This document shows positions 18,346 to 26,917 of a DNA stretch of 64,000 nucleotides, piece by piece. The first letter of the stretch is position 1. Every line of letters begins with the position of its first letter. A model generated the notes under the pieces. The model saw only the letters and a program-made list of their open reading frames with translations. It was not told the origin of the DNA and did no database searches. The translations under genes and the position numbers were made by a program. The stretch is from CAXBGS01 sp963975425 (GTDB lineage Bacteria; Planctomycetota; Planctomycetia; Pirellulales; Pirellulaceae): positions 62,001 to 126,000 of the forward strand of contig CAXBGS010000009.1 of the NCBI GenBank assembly GCA_963975425.1, in the 5' to 3' direction.

Positions 18346-19083
18346 TTATTCGACGATCTTGGCGATCAATTCAAGCAACCGGTCGATATCGATCGGTTTC
18401 GCGCAGACCGCCTCAACATTGTGAGATCCCAGTTGCTTCATTACATCGTCGGCTTCGGTCGGGTGACCGCTGATAATGATGGCTCGCGCTGGTAACGACT
18501 TTTCGCAAATCTGCTCAATCACGCGTCGCCCGTCGCCGCTGCCAAGTTTCAGATCGATCAAGACGATCTGGCAACCTAGTTCTGTGACCGTTTGGATGCC
18601 TTCGGCTTCCGTGCACGCGATCCCAACACGATAACGCTGTTTGTTCAGAATGTCCCAGAGCGCACCGCAAAAGGATTCGTCGTCATCGACAATCAGCACG
18701 AGTGGCGATTGTGTTGCCTGTTCGACCTTGTCGAGCAATTCGCGAATGTCGACCGGTTTGCGAAGGATGTCCCAAGTGCCGGCATCGGATGCGCGTTTGG
18801 CGCCGTCGCTGCCGGCATAGGCCGTGACCATGATCGCGGCGATCGACGGACGCAGCTTTTTGATTTCTTCATAAAGTGTTGCGCCATCCATGCCGGGCAT
18901 CTTGTAATCCAAGAGCGCGACTTCGAAATTTTGCTGGCGGACGTGTTGTAGCGCCGATGCACCGTCCTTAGCCATGACCGCGTCATAGCCCAGGTCGCAG
19001 AGGATGTCGGTGATGTTGGTACGGATATCCTTGTCGTCATCGACGACAAGGACTCGTGCAGCGTGATTGATCATGGTCCCCAA
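18346..19083 (-). CDS. Tandem receiver protein without output domain
   Basis: This 245-aa protein consists of two CheY-like receiver domains. The first spans residues about 10-120, with VLVVDDDKDI, phospho-site LLDYKMPGMDG and Lys in LRKPVD. The second spans about 128-243, with LIVDDDESF, LIDLKLGSGDG and CAKPID. No DNA-binding or enzymatic domain is present, so it probably passes phosphate or binds a partner. It lies downstream of the FixL-like kinase on the same strand and likely belongs to the BON-flavodoxin-kinase-kinase-receiver run. The upstream gap of about 208 bases leaves room for a separate promoter. Confidence 0.92.
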   Translation of the reverse strand: MGTMINHAARVLVVDDDKDIRTNITDILCDLGYDAVMAKDGASALQHVRQQNFEVALLDYKMPGMDGATLYEEIKKLRPSIAAIMVTAYAGSDGAKRASDAGTWDILRKPVDIRELLDKVEQATQSPLVLIVDDDESFCGALWDILNKQRYRVGIACTEAEGIQTVTELGCQIVLIDLKLGSGDGRRVIEQICEKSLPARAIIISGHPTEADDVMKQLGSHNVEAVCAKPIDIDRLLELIAKIVE

Positions 19084-19291
19084 CTCACTCTCACACAGGT
19101 CAAAAAAGACGGGATCGCTTGTCTTGAAATCAGTTTCGCGTCCGTGACGGCCACAAGCTGGCCTTGGTCCACAGGCGAATATAGCCAGCGAGGCAACTCA
19201 CATCGGCGCTCACACGACAATTGAAGCGCCGACGTAGTGCTTTGATCGCCGACGTAGCTCAGCATTTCCGTTTCAGTATCCGTTTGAGCGA

Positions 19292-20425
19292 TTAAGTCTC
19301 TTTGTGTGTGGGCAGGTGCACGATGCAGGTAGTCCCGACACCCAATTCGCTTTCCACTTCCAGACGTCCGCGGTTCTTGTCGATGATCGCTGATGAAATC
19401 GCCAAGCCTAGCCCCATGCCTCGAGCCTTGGTCGAAAAGAGAGGCTCCGTGATCCGCTGTAAATCTTTTTTGTCGATACCCACACCGTTGTCAATCACTT
19501 CGATCTTCACTTCGTGATTATTCAGCGCAGCCGTCATGCGAATGACGCCACCATCGGACATGGCGTCTCGCGCATTGCGGATCAAATTTCGAAACACGAT
19601 CGCGATTTGATTTGGGTCAATCATGACCGCGGGCAGGCCACTTGCCGTTTCGTTTTGAAGTGTTACGTGATCAGGCAGAGAAACCGATTTGGTGACGTCC
19701 TGCAAGAGTTGGTGAACATCACAGGGTGTCGCCTTGGGGTCGGGCAATCGCGCCACATCGACAAGTGCTGAGATGACGTTATCGATCAGCGATACTTGGC
19801 GCTCGATCCGATCGAGATGTTCGGCGGTTTTCTCGGCCGACGGGTTCTTTGCGTGTCGCAAGTAATATGCCGACGTGCGAACCGCGTTCAACGGATTGCG
19901 GATTTCATGGGCAATCCCGCCAGAGACTTGGCCGAGGGTTGCCAGTTTTTCCGCCTTGAGTAATTCGGCTTGTGCGTTGCGTAGTTCTGCCGTTCGGTCT
20001 TGCACGCGCTGTTCGAGTTGTTCGTTGATCTCGGTCAATTGTTGCTGGGCGGCCTTGAGATCGCTGATGTCGCGGACGATCCCCGCGAACAACTTGTCGT
20101 TTCCAAGTGGCATCTCGCTAACAGCCAAGTGCATCGGAAACGTCGTTCCGTCTTTTCGTTTACCGGTCACCTCTCGCCCGATTCCGATGATCTTGGCGCG
20201 TCCCGTCTTTTGGTAATTTTGCAGGTAGCCGTCGTGTTCCTCGCGATAAGGCTGGGGCATCAGCATCTTGACATTCTGGCCCAGCATTTCGTCTTCCGAA
20301 AAACCAAACAGTTTGATGGTTGCCGGGTTAATGGTTTTGATGATTCCACGATCGTCGATCACGATGATCGCGTCGACGGCGGTCCGCAGAATCGCGGCCA
20401 GTAGAACTTGATCTTGTCGATGCAT
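19292..20425 (-). CDS. FixL-like PAS histidine kinase, probable haem oxygen sensor
   Basis: This 377-aa soluble kinase has one PAS domain (residues about 8-125), a coiled coil, the H-box GGIAHEIRNPL (His near 173), and an ATPase domain with DNGVGI and GMGLGLAIS. The PAS segment strongly resembles FixL: REEHDGYL is followed by GIGREVTGKRKDGTTFPMHL. His64 and Arg84 are exactly 20 residues apart, as are the haem-ligand His200 and oxygen-contact Arg220 of Bradyrhizobium FixL. FixL Arg206 is replaced by Asn. It is therefore a good candidate for a haem-based O2-sensing kinase. It follows the REC-PAS-kinase gene by 28 bases and has a tandem receiver gene downstream. Confidence 0.9.
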   Translation of the reverse strand: MHRQDQVLLAAILRTAVDAIIVIDDRGIIKTINPATIKLFGFSEDEMLGQNVKMLMPQPYREEHDGYLQNYQKTGRAKIIGIGREVTGKRKDGTTFPMHLAVSEMPLGNDKLFAGIVRDISDLKAAQQQLTEINEQLEQRVQDRTAELRNAQAELLKAEKLATLGQVSGGIAHEIRNPLNAVRTSAYYLRHAKNPSAEKTAEHLDRIERQVSLIDNVISALVDVARLPDPKATPCDVHQLLQDVTKSVSLPDHVTLQNETASGLPAVMIDPNQIAIVFRNLIRNARDAMSDGGVIRMTAALNNHEVKIEVIDNGVGIDKKDLQRITEPLFSTKARGMGLGLAISSAIIDKNRGRLEVESELGVGTTCIVHLPTHKET

Positions 20426-20453
20426 ATTGTCTTCGCTGCCGGAAAATTTAGGA

Positions 20454-21995
20454 TCAAGCCGAAACGGAATCTCGGGCGTTCTTACGAGGTAACCGAATCA
20501 CGAATCTTGCACCTTCGTCCGACGGATCGATGTGGATCGAACCGGCGTGAGCCTCGATGATGCGTTGGCAAATCGACATTCCCAGACCGGTGCCCGTGGC
20601 CTTTGTCGTAAAGAATGGCTCGAACATCTTTTGCTTCTGTTCGTCGTTCAATCCCGGGCCGTTGTCGCTGCATACGAGTTCGACGAAATGAGGTTTGATC
20701 CGAAATTCGACCTCGATGCGGACGGGGTCGCTACATGCGGCCAAGGAATTTTCGAACAGGTTGCGAAAAACTTGTTCCATGCGAAGCGAATCGACATCGA
20801 TTGTTGTTTCGCTCGGATCGGCTGTCTCCACCAATTCGACGTCGCGTCCGTCCCGGCTCGGCGCAATGTCATTCCACACACGTTGCCAGACTTTGACCAA
20901 GTCCGTCGATACGGCGTGGATCTGGATCGGGGCGGCGAACGATCTCACTTCTTCTAACAGTTTTTGCAAATCGCCACTGGCTCGCTGGATCGCTTGTAAG
21001 TCATCTTGGGCATCTTTGTTGCCGTCGACTTCGAGCGCTAAGACATCCGCAGCCGCTTTGATCCGCTGCAATGCGTTGCGACTTTCATGCGCCAAAGCGG
21101 TCATGGTTTGGCCAATCGCAGCCAAGCGTTCGGCGCGCAAAGCACGCGACTGGGCGTCGGCCAGGTCGCTGACATCCACCCCCACGGCCAGGACGGCGTA
21201 AATGGAACCGTCGACTTTTTTCAGCGTCGTGTTAGACCACCGGATCTTATGAACGACGCCGTCTTTGCCTCGCACGTCGTTGACGACTCCACGAGTATGA
21301 ATATCGTGGGCGGTGGCGACAAAGATATTGCGGATACGATCTCGATCGTCCTCGGGGATGCAGATTTCGAACCAGTTCTTGCCAACAAGCTGATCAAGTT
21401 TCCAGCCGGTCATTTGTTCGAAGTAGGGATTGAATCGAATGACGTTGCCGTTTGGGTCAAGTACCAGAATGATCGCTTCGGCGGTGCGGAGTACCTCATC
21501 AGCGAATTGATGTTCCTCGGCCAAGGCGGCTTGCAGGCGATCTTGCTCGGCCAGACGATTGACAATCCCGCGGATGTGTTCGGGAATGATGGGTTTGATG
21601 ACGTAATCGGTGACGCCGAGACGGATCGCGGCAATCGTGCTTTGCATATCCGCAAATCCGGTCACGACGACGACTTCTGCGCCGGGCGAATTTGCTTGGA
21701 CCTGAGGCAAGAATTCCTCGATCATGCCCTCGGGCAATCGTCGGTCTGTGATGACCAGCCCGATCTGATTTGACCGAGCGACCGACTCCGATTCCTGGAA
21801 CGACGATACCGCGAACACCTGATGCCCGTCCAATTCCAGAATGTCACATAAATTTGAACGCGTATCGGCGTCATCTTCGATGATAAGGACAGGAAACGGA
21901 TGGACCATCAAGCGACGGCTCTGCATGAACGGGATGGCAATTTGATCGGCTGCAGACGCCGGCAGGCGTGCTGCGATTACCGGTCGATTCATCAT
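20454..21995 (-). CDS. Receiver-PAS histidine kinase with HESRNALQR H-box
   Basis: This 513-aa protein has an N-terminal receiver (VLIIEDDADTR, phospho-site VITDRRLPEG, Lys in VIKPI), then a PAS domain (ILVLDPNGNVIRFNPYFEQMTGW). The dimerisation helix has the unusual H-box ALAHESRNALQR (His near 303), and the ATPase domain has CSDNGPGL and GTGLGMSI. The same H-box occurs in the kinase at 23307. I chose the ATG at 21995, 33 bases after the flavodoxin gene stop and preceded by AGGCGG; the open frame upstream to 22124 overlaps that gene. The receiver at the front suggests an intermediate step in a phosphorelay. Confidence 0.9.
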   Translation of the reverse strand: MMNRPVIAARLPASAADQIAIPFMQSRRLMVHPFPVLIIEDDADTRSNLCDILELDGHQVFAVSSFQESESVARSNQIGLVITDRRLPEGMIEEFLPQVQANSPGAEVVVVTGFADMQSTIAAIRLGVTDYVIKPIIPEHIRGIVNRLAEQDRLQAALAEEHQFADEVLRTAEAIILVLDPNGNVIRFNPYFEQMTGWKLDQLVGKNWFEICIPEDDRDRIRNIFVATAHDIHTRGVVNDVRGKDGVVHKIRWSNTTLKKVDGSIYAVLAVGVDVSDLADAQSRALRAERLAAIGQTMTALAHESRNALQRIKAAADVLALEVDGNKDAQDDLQAIQRASGDLQKLLEEVRSFAAPIQIHAVSTDLVKVWQRVWNDIAPSRDGRDVELVETADPSETTIDVDSLRMEQVFRNLFENSLAACSDPVRIEVEFRIKPHFVELVCSDNGPGLNDEQKQKMFEPFFTTKATGTGLGMSICQRIIEAHAGSIHIDPSDEGARFVIRLPRKNARDSVSA

Positions 21996-22027
21996 ACCGC
22001 CTGATCGTGGGATTGTTACCCATGGTC

Positions 22028-22663
22028 TCACCCGTTTGCGGCTTGCCGATGTTTCAGTGAATACCGTCTTTTCGGTTGCGCATAGATGGATCGCCGCGTA
22101 TGGGCCTCTTGCGGTTCTTTGCAACTTTCGATGAAATCCGCAAAGGCCTCAACGAACTCGTCGACTTTGGGCCAATCCGTGAACTCATAGTCGTGCCGCA
22201 TATCCGTATCAGAACCGCTCTTCTTCGCGATCCAGTGCATCATGTGGCGTTTGAGCCATCCATATTTCGAGTAGGACAAGGCACCGGCAAACTGCCATTT
22301 TATTTCTGGCATCCAGCCGACGCGTTCCAAGTAGGTATCGGTGAGCTGTTCAATCTTCGCTCGTTCCGACTCTTCTTTGCTCAGAATTCCCAGGCTGACG
22401 GAGAAGAATGCGGAAGGGATTTCTCGCAGATCGCTCTTGTACTGCTTCAGATACTCAGCCAGCGGCGCGTCATAGTGCGAGTAGTGCATGGGTGATCCGA
22501 CGACGACCGCGTCATAGGCATCCAGCGCAACCGGCGAAACGGTCTGGTTCGCGATGTTGTGAAGATCCGTCGGGTACCCACGCGTTATTAAATTTTCCGC
22601 GATGCGTTGGGCAATCTTTTCTGTTTGACCTTCTTCAGTGGCGAAGAGTACGAGAACACGCAT
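22028..22663 (-). CDS. Flavodoxin-domain protein, HemG-like
   Basis: This 211-aa protein has a flavodoxin fold. It starts MRVLVLFATEEGQTEKIAQ, where TEEGQTEKIA is the FMN-phosphate loop, and contains VVVGSPMHYSHYD, the second FMN-contact region. This layout matches menaquinone-dependent protoporphyrinogen oxidase HemG and related flavodoxins. The C-terminus beyond about residue 175 is extended. A haem-synthesis enzyme next to a predicted haem-PAS kinase would make sense, but a general redox flavodoxin cannot be excluded. It sits between the BON gene and the receiver-PAS kinase on the same strand. Confidence 0.82.
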   Translation of the reverse strand: MRVLVLFATEEGQTEKIAQRIAENLITRGYPTDLHNIANQTVSPVALDAYDAVVVGSPMHYSHYDAPLAEYLKQYKSDLREIPSAFFSVSLGILSKEESERAKIEQLTDTYLERVGWMPEIKWQFAGALSYSKYGWLKRHMMHWIAKKSGSDTDMRHDYEFTDWPKVDEFVEAFADFIESCKEPQEAHTRRSIYAQPKRRYSLKHRQAANG

Positions 22664-22731
22664 GAGATGATGTCCGGCTTCGAATACGAAAAGTCGAAAA
22701 AGAAACGCTTAATCCACTGCGTTGAGTGCAT

Positions 22732-23079
22732 CTAACCTGTCACTCGAACTTGATTTTCGATCCGCAGACCGATCGCCAATGGTCGAACGGTCTCTTGCGC
22801 AACTTGCTTCATGAAATAACTGGATACCTGACCACACAGACGCAGTGCGTCGTCATCAAGGATGACGCGGACACGCGTTAATTCGTGATGCCCGCTGTTG
22901 GCGAGGGCCGACTGAAACTGTTCCAATTTTTCGCAGCCCTGATCTTGTCGTTCAAAGTTGCGATGACCTTCATTTTGGCAAGAGCGTTGCTGGTTCGTCA
23001 GGCACGAATGTTCACTTAACGCGGGCGATGCATTTGCGGATGTGACAAAGGCAGAGTGAGAGAAAGATGCGGATGCCAT
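22732..23079 (-). CDS. Small BON-domain protein
   Basis: This protein of about 115 aa has a C-terminal BON domain (ELTRVRVILDDDALRLCGQV, then ending RIENQVRV), while its N-terminal half is Ser/Gln-rich and featureless. BON domains bind lipids or other ligands and occur in periplasmic stress proteins such as OsmY. I see no signal peptide with the chosen start. The start is uncertain: I use the ATG at 23079, a GTG at 23124 is possible, and the frame stays open to 23541, where it would overlap the divergent kinase gene. A sigma-54-like site at 23198-23214 lies upstream on the same strand. Confidence 0.62.
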   Translation of the reverse strand: MASASFSHSAFVTSANASPALSEHSCLTNQQRSCQNEGHRNFERQDQGCEKLEQFQSALANSGHHELTRVRVILDDDALRLCGQVSSYFMKQVAQETVRPLAIGLRIENQVRVTG

Positions 23080-23197
23080 GTCGCTGAGGGCACGATCATT
23101 CGCAGTGGCGGAGGGGGTTTCCACTTTGCTTGCTCGTTTGAAATCGGGGAGGGGGCGGTAGGCGATCAATGAGGCGTGATCGTTTTGTTCATCAAAA

Positions 23198-23214
23198 TGC
23201 GAACCCTGTGCCGA
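23198..23214 (-). promoter_or_regulatory. Sigma-54-like promoter for the BON-kinase run
   Basis: Minus-strand TCGGCACAGGGTTCGCA keeps GGCAC and GC with the correct spacing, with two off-consensus bases in the key boxes. It is arranged back to back with the plus-strand site at 23249-23265. Confidence 0.42.
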
Positions 23215-23248
23215 AATCGACGGAAACGTCGAAAAGAAGTTGGTGACC

Positions 23249-23265
23249 TTGGCATCCCGCTTGCT
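23249..23265 (+). promoter_or_regulatory. Sigma-54-like promoter for the PAS kinase gene
   Basis: TTGGCATCCCGCTTGCT has intact TTGGCA and TTGCT boxes at exact spacing. The predicted start near 23276 is 31 bases before the kinase ATG at 23307. It implies that the kinase thought to drive the sigma-54 activator is itself sigma-54 dependent. Confidence 0.58.
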
Positions 23266-23306
23266 CTTGTTGCTCGTGACAAACCGTAACAGCAAAGGCA
23301 ATTTGG

Positions 23307-24770
23307 ATGAATAGAAACCTGCGGGCATTGGCGGAAGCACCGCTGGCGAAACGCATGTTGGAGATATCTCCTTTGGCGGTCGTGGTTCTTGATCGTATGC
23401 GGAATGTGCTTTTTGCCAACGAAAGGCTGTGCGCGATGGTGGGTTACTCTCGCGAAGAACTGGTCGGTCAGCCGGTGACGATGATCTTGCCCGGCACACC
23501 AAGCTGTGACGACGTAGCCCAGTCTGTGCGTTTGATGTCACGCGCCCGCACCCCCGAGCCCGTGGCAGAACGGGGCGAAGAACAGATTTTGATCGCTCGA
23601 CCCAAGAACGGGCCCGATATCTTTGTCAGCGTTTGCGAGCATGCGATCGACGCGCCCGATGAATCCTTATGGTTGGCCCATCTGATGCCAGCTGATGACA
23701 GACTCGTCAACGAAGAATACGTCAAAACAGAACGGATGTTCGCCATCAAGAGCATGATCAGCGGGCTGGCTCATGAAAGTCGCAACGCCCTGCAACGTGC
23801 CATGGCGTGTCTGGATCTGCTGGAACTGGACTTCAACGAAAATCCAGAGCAAATGATTCTGACTCAGCAAATTCGCGACTCGTTGAGCGATTTACTGAAG
23901 AACTATGACGAGGTCCGGCGTTACGCCGAACCGGTCGCGATCACACCGCAACCGATCAGTTTGTTAAGCCTCTGTCAGATCGCGTTTGAAGAACTGATTG
24001 CGGATGTCGACAATCAAGGACTCACATCGCGGCAGACCACTTGGCCCGAAGTCGCTGGCTCGCAAAACGACGCGGCGCCGAATCCGTCGGATCTGATTGA
24101 TGAGTCGCCGGATCACCAATCCAATCGCACAGCCGATCGAGCCGAACCCGCGGAGAATCGAGTCGCGGTCCAGGGTGGTTTCGTTCGGCTGCCGAATGAA
24201 GATGTTTCGATCCCAACGTCGTGTGAGAGTCATTCACTTGACAAGGCCAAATCACTGGATCGGATTCGGGCCGCAGATCAGATCCAAACCGCAGGCGAGA
24301 TTCGGTCGATGCAAAGCGCGTCTGCCGACACAGTCGATCGGCTACGCGTACCGGCATCACATCGGCTTGAAATTGCTTCCGCATTCCCTCCCGCTGATGT
24401 GGTACAAGCGGACAAAGAAAAGATGAAAATGGTTTTCAAGCAAATTTTTTCCAACGCGATCGACGCATGCGATGACGCGGTCCACATCCATGTTGCTTGC
24501 GTGCCAGAGCCGATACGTGATCGAGAAGGCGTGCGAATAACCGTGCGTGATCATGGTCCCGGGTTCGCCACGGATTCACTGGGCCAAATTTTTGAGCCGT
24601 TCTTCACCACCAAACTGCGAGGATCCGGTCTGGGGCTGGCGATTTGTCGCCGTGTCGTCGAGGCACATAACGGAATGATTCAAGCGATCAATCATGAAAA
24701 TGGGGGAGCCATGGTCGTCGTGAAACTGCCGGTCGACGCCAAGGCGACCATGCATTTGCACGCTAACTGA
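23307..24770 (+). CDS. PAS histidine kinase, NtrB-like partner of the sigma-54 activator
   Basis: This 487-aa soluble kinase has a PAS domain at residues about 15-130 (LAVVVLDRMRNVLFANERL), the H-box SGLAHESRNALQR (His156), and ATPase motifs FSNAIDAC, VRDHGPGF and GSGLGLAICRR near the C-terminus. Between the dimerisation helices and the N-box lies an insert of roughly 130 residues (about 235-365), rich in Ser, Asp, Arg and Ala, which looks disordered and is unusual for this position. The H-box matches that of the kinase at 20454. It is followed after 244 bases by the NtrC-type regulator gene, its likely partner. Confidence 0.92.
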   Translation: MNRNLRALAEAPLAKRMLEISPLAVVVLDRMRNVLFANERLCAMVGYSREELVGQPVTMILPGTPSCDDVAQSVRLMSRARTPEPVAERGEEQILIARPKNGPDIFVSVCEHAIDAPDESLWLAHLMPADDRLVNEEYVKTERMFAIKSMISGLAHESRNALQRAMACLDLLELDFNENPEQMILTQQIRDSLSDLLKNYDEVRRYAEPVAITPQPISLLSLCQIAFEELIADVDNQGLTSRQTTWPEVAGSQNDAAPNPSDLIDESPDHQSNRTADRAEPAENRVAVQGGFVRLPNEDVSIPTSCESHSLDKAKSLDRIRAADQIQTAGEIRSMQSASADTVDRLRVPASHRLEIASAFPPADVVQADKEKMKMVFKQIFSNAIDACDDAVHIHVACVPEPIRDREGVRITVRDHGPGFATDSLGQIFEPFFTTKLRGSGLGLAICRRVVEAHNGMIQAINHENGGAMVVVKLPVDAKATMHLHAN

Positions 24771-24880
24771 GCGCTTGGATCGGGTCCGCAGGCCAGTTTC
24801 TCGGTTTCGGCTATCCCGATCGCAGTCAGCCCTTTCTCCCTCGCTTAACGTCATTTCGTGCCATAATGCACGATTCGTGA

Positions 24881-24893
24881 GACGATACGCACA
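24881..24893 (-). promoter_or_regulatory. TGTGCGTATCGTC element upstream of the activator gene
   Basis: On the minus strand this reads TGTGCGTATCGTC, one base different from the elements at 8565 and 53426. It lies 43 bases upstream of the sigma-54-like site at 24936. It is a candidate self-regulatory site for the activator. Confidence 0.38.
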
Positions 24894-24935
24894 GTTTTTA
24901 GGCCTCGATAGCGTGATTCATGGGTGGAAAGACCT

Positions 24936-24952
24936 TTGGAACGCTGTTCGCT
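24936..24952 (+). promoter_or_regulatory. Sigma-54-like promoter for the NtrC-type activator
   Basis: TTGGAACGCTGTTCGCT has GG and GC at correct spacing and ACG in the -24 box; the -12 box is TCGC and not TTGC. The predicted start near 24963 is about 50 bases before the ATG at 25015. Confidence 0.42.
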
Positions 24953-25014
24953 GATGTTGGGTGCGTTCGTCGGCTCCGGCCGATCCGTATTACTTTTTTG
25001 CTTTGGTGTTCATC

Positions 25015-26436
25015 ATGACCGATGTTCCTCTCCGTTTGCTTCTAGTCGACGACGAAGATGATTTTCGTCAAAGCTGCGCCAAGTACATGCAGAGAAAGGG
25101 ACACGAGGTTTGCGACGCGAGCAGCGGTGCCGAAGCCATGTCTTTGTTAGAAAGCGAGGCGTTTGACGTCGCGGTATTCGATATGGACATGCCTGGCATG
25201 ACCGGATTGGAATTGATGCAGCGCGTGCAAGAGTCAAAGCTCGGGATTGAAGTCGTCTTTCTCACCGGGCAAGGCAGTATCGAGACGGCCGTCTCGGCGA
25301 TGAAGATGGGCGCTTGCGATTATTTAACAAAGCCGTGTTCACTCGGCGACCTTGAGCACCATTGCCTGTTGGCACGGGCTCGAGGATTGCTACGCAAAGA
25401 GAACAGCCAGCTCAAGGCTGTCATCTCTCGCACCAAGCCAAAGCAAAAATTGATCGGCGAATCCGCGATCATGAAAGATGTCAAGCGGATGATCGAAAAG
25501 GTCGCTCCGACAAACAAGCCGGTGCTCTTAGAAGGCGAAAGCGGCACGGGCAAAGAAGTCGTCGCCCGCTCGATACAGGAACTGAGTCAGCGCGCCGACA
25601 AGCCCTTCGTCACCATCAATTGCGCGGCGTTGCCCGAACAGTTGGTCGAAAGTGAATTGTTCGGTCACCAAAAAGGTTCGTTCACCGGTGCCTCGGCGGA
25701 AAAACCTGGGCTGTTCGAAATCGCCGACGGCGGCACGTTGTTCATTGACGAGATTGGTGAATTGCCGCTTTCGCTTCAGCCGAAGCTGCTGCGGGTGCTC
25801 GAGGACGGATCGCTACGCCGAATAGGTTGCCATCGTCAACGTAAGGTGAATGTCCGTATCATTGCTGCAACGAATCGTGATCTTTCCTCGGAAGTGCAAG
25901 AGGGGAATTTCCGGGAAGACCTGTTTTACCGAATCAATGTGCTCTCGTTGACGCTTCCTCCGCTGCGTGATCGCGACGGCGATGTCGATCTGTTGATCAC
26001 CCATTTGTTGCCGAAAGATTGGACGGTCGAATCGGATGCCAGAGCTGCGTTGATCGCGTACCCATGGCCCGGCAACGTGCGTCAACTGATCAACGTCATT
26101 GACCGTGCAACGATTCTGGCCGATCACCACGACATCACGCTGGATGATCTGCCCGTTGAAATTGCACATGGCACGACAGTTCCGTTCGAAGCAGCCGGCG
26201 GCGCGGCAACCCACGAGTCACGCGACTCCGATGCAGCGGCGTTCGCGCGGACGCGACCAATGCTTGGATCCCAAGATGTGAAAGTCGATGACCTCGTCAA
26301 AGCTCACGTCTTGGAAGTGCTAGACAAGCAGAACGGAAACAAGGCGAAGGCGGCCAGAAAGTTGGGAATCCATCGCCGCAAGCTATATCGTTTGCTCGAA
26401 CGCTGGGAACAGGGCGCTGCCGTGGAAACCGTTTAA
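25015..26436 (+). CDS. NtrC-family sigma-54-dependent response regulator
   Basis: This 473-aa activator has a receiver (LLLVDDEDDFR, phospho-site FDMDMPGMTG), a central AAA+ domain, and a C-terminal Fis-type helix-turn-helix (GNKAKAARKLGIHRRKLYRL). The AAA+ domain shows Walker A GESGTGKE, the sigma-54 contact loop GSFTGA near residue 223, and Walker B GGTLFIDEIGEL. An intact loop means it should activate sigma-54 RNA polymerase from a distance. I chose the ATG at 25015 because the receiver begins at once after it. The PAS kinase directly upstream is the likely phosphate donor. It is the only sigma-54 activator in the window and so the prime candidate to drive the many sigma-54-like promoters listed here. 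Confidence 0.95.
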   Translation: MTDVPLRLLLVDDEDDFRQSCAKYMQRKGHEVCDASSGAEAMSLLESEAFDVAVFDMDMPGMTGLELMQRVQESKLGIEVVFLTGQGSIETAVSAMKMGACDYLTKPCSLGDLEHHCLLARARGLLRKENSQLKAVISRTKPKQKLIGESAIMKDVKRMIEKVAPTNKPVLLEGESGTGKEVVARSIQELSQRADKPFVTINCAALPEQLVESELFGHQKGSFTGASAEKPGLFEIADGGTLFIDEIGELPLSLQPKLLRVLEDGSLRRIGCHRQRKVNVRIIAATNRDLSSEVQEGNFREDLFYRINVLSLTLPPLRDRDGDVDLLITHLLPKDWTVESDARAALIAYPWPGNVRQLINVIDRATILADHHDITLDDLPVEIAHGTTVPFEAAGGAATHESRDSDAAAFARTRPMLGSQDVKVDDLVKAHVLEVLDKQNGNKAKAARKLGIHRRKLYRLLERWEQGAAVETV

Positions 26437-26677
26437 CGGTTTGTACCTTCCGCTCAACAAGTCTTCATAAGTCATTGGGTGCGGACGACGAAAACGCCCT
26501 ATCTTGAGGAGCGAGAACGATTGGGAAGGCGTCGCTTGCGGGCCGACGTGTATGAACGATTATGAGCGATCGAATATTCAGCGTATTCCCCGGCGTGACC
26601 CTAAGGCGGCTCACCGAGACACACGCTTTGTCAGAACCTGAGCACCGGCTCTTCCGAGCGCGTTGGTGACAGCTTGG

Positions 26678-26791
26678 TTATAGCCCAGCGACCTGCTTAG
26701 CGAAGAATAGAATCGAGAACAAAACGATCGCAACAATCACGGCCAAGAAGACCTTTTCGTGCGGTGCGTCTACCCATTTATTGCGGCTCAT
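26678..26791 (-). CDS. 37-aa single-span membrane protein
   Basis: This very small protein has a polar N-terminus (MSRNKWVDAPHEKV) and one transmembrane helix (FLAVIVAIVLFSILFFA), ending KQVAGL. The chosen ATG at 26791 has an AGAGAGG ribosome site about 8 bases upstream; the open frame extends farther but that part looks non-coding. A good sigma-54-like promoter faces it at 26894-26910, which argues that the gene is real and belongs to the stress set. I do not recognise the family. Small spans like this often attach to larger membrane complexes. Confidence 0.6.
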   Translation of the reverse strand: MSRNKWVDAPHEKVFLAVIVAIVLFSILFFAKQVAGL

Positions 26792-26893
26792 CGATCTGCC
26801 TCTCTCTCTGGTTAAAAATGTCATTCGGCGTTTTGACTTCACCGCGTTTTCGCAGTGCACATCTTTTGAATGTTTTCTTGGGTGGTTTTTCCT

Positions 26894-26910
26894 TGCATAT
26901 TTCGTGCCGG
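26894..26910 (-). promoter_or_regulatory. Sigma-54-like promoter for the 37-aa membrane protein
   Basis: Minus-strand CCGGCACGAAATATGCA keeps GGCACGA and TGCA with exact spacing; two bases are off consensus. The predicted start near 26882 leaves a leader of about 90 bases. Confidence 0.5.
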
Positions 26911-26917
26911 CGCGGTC

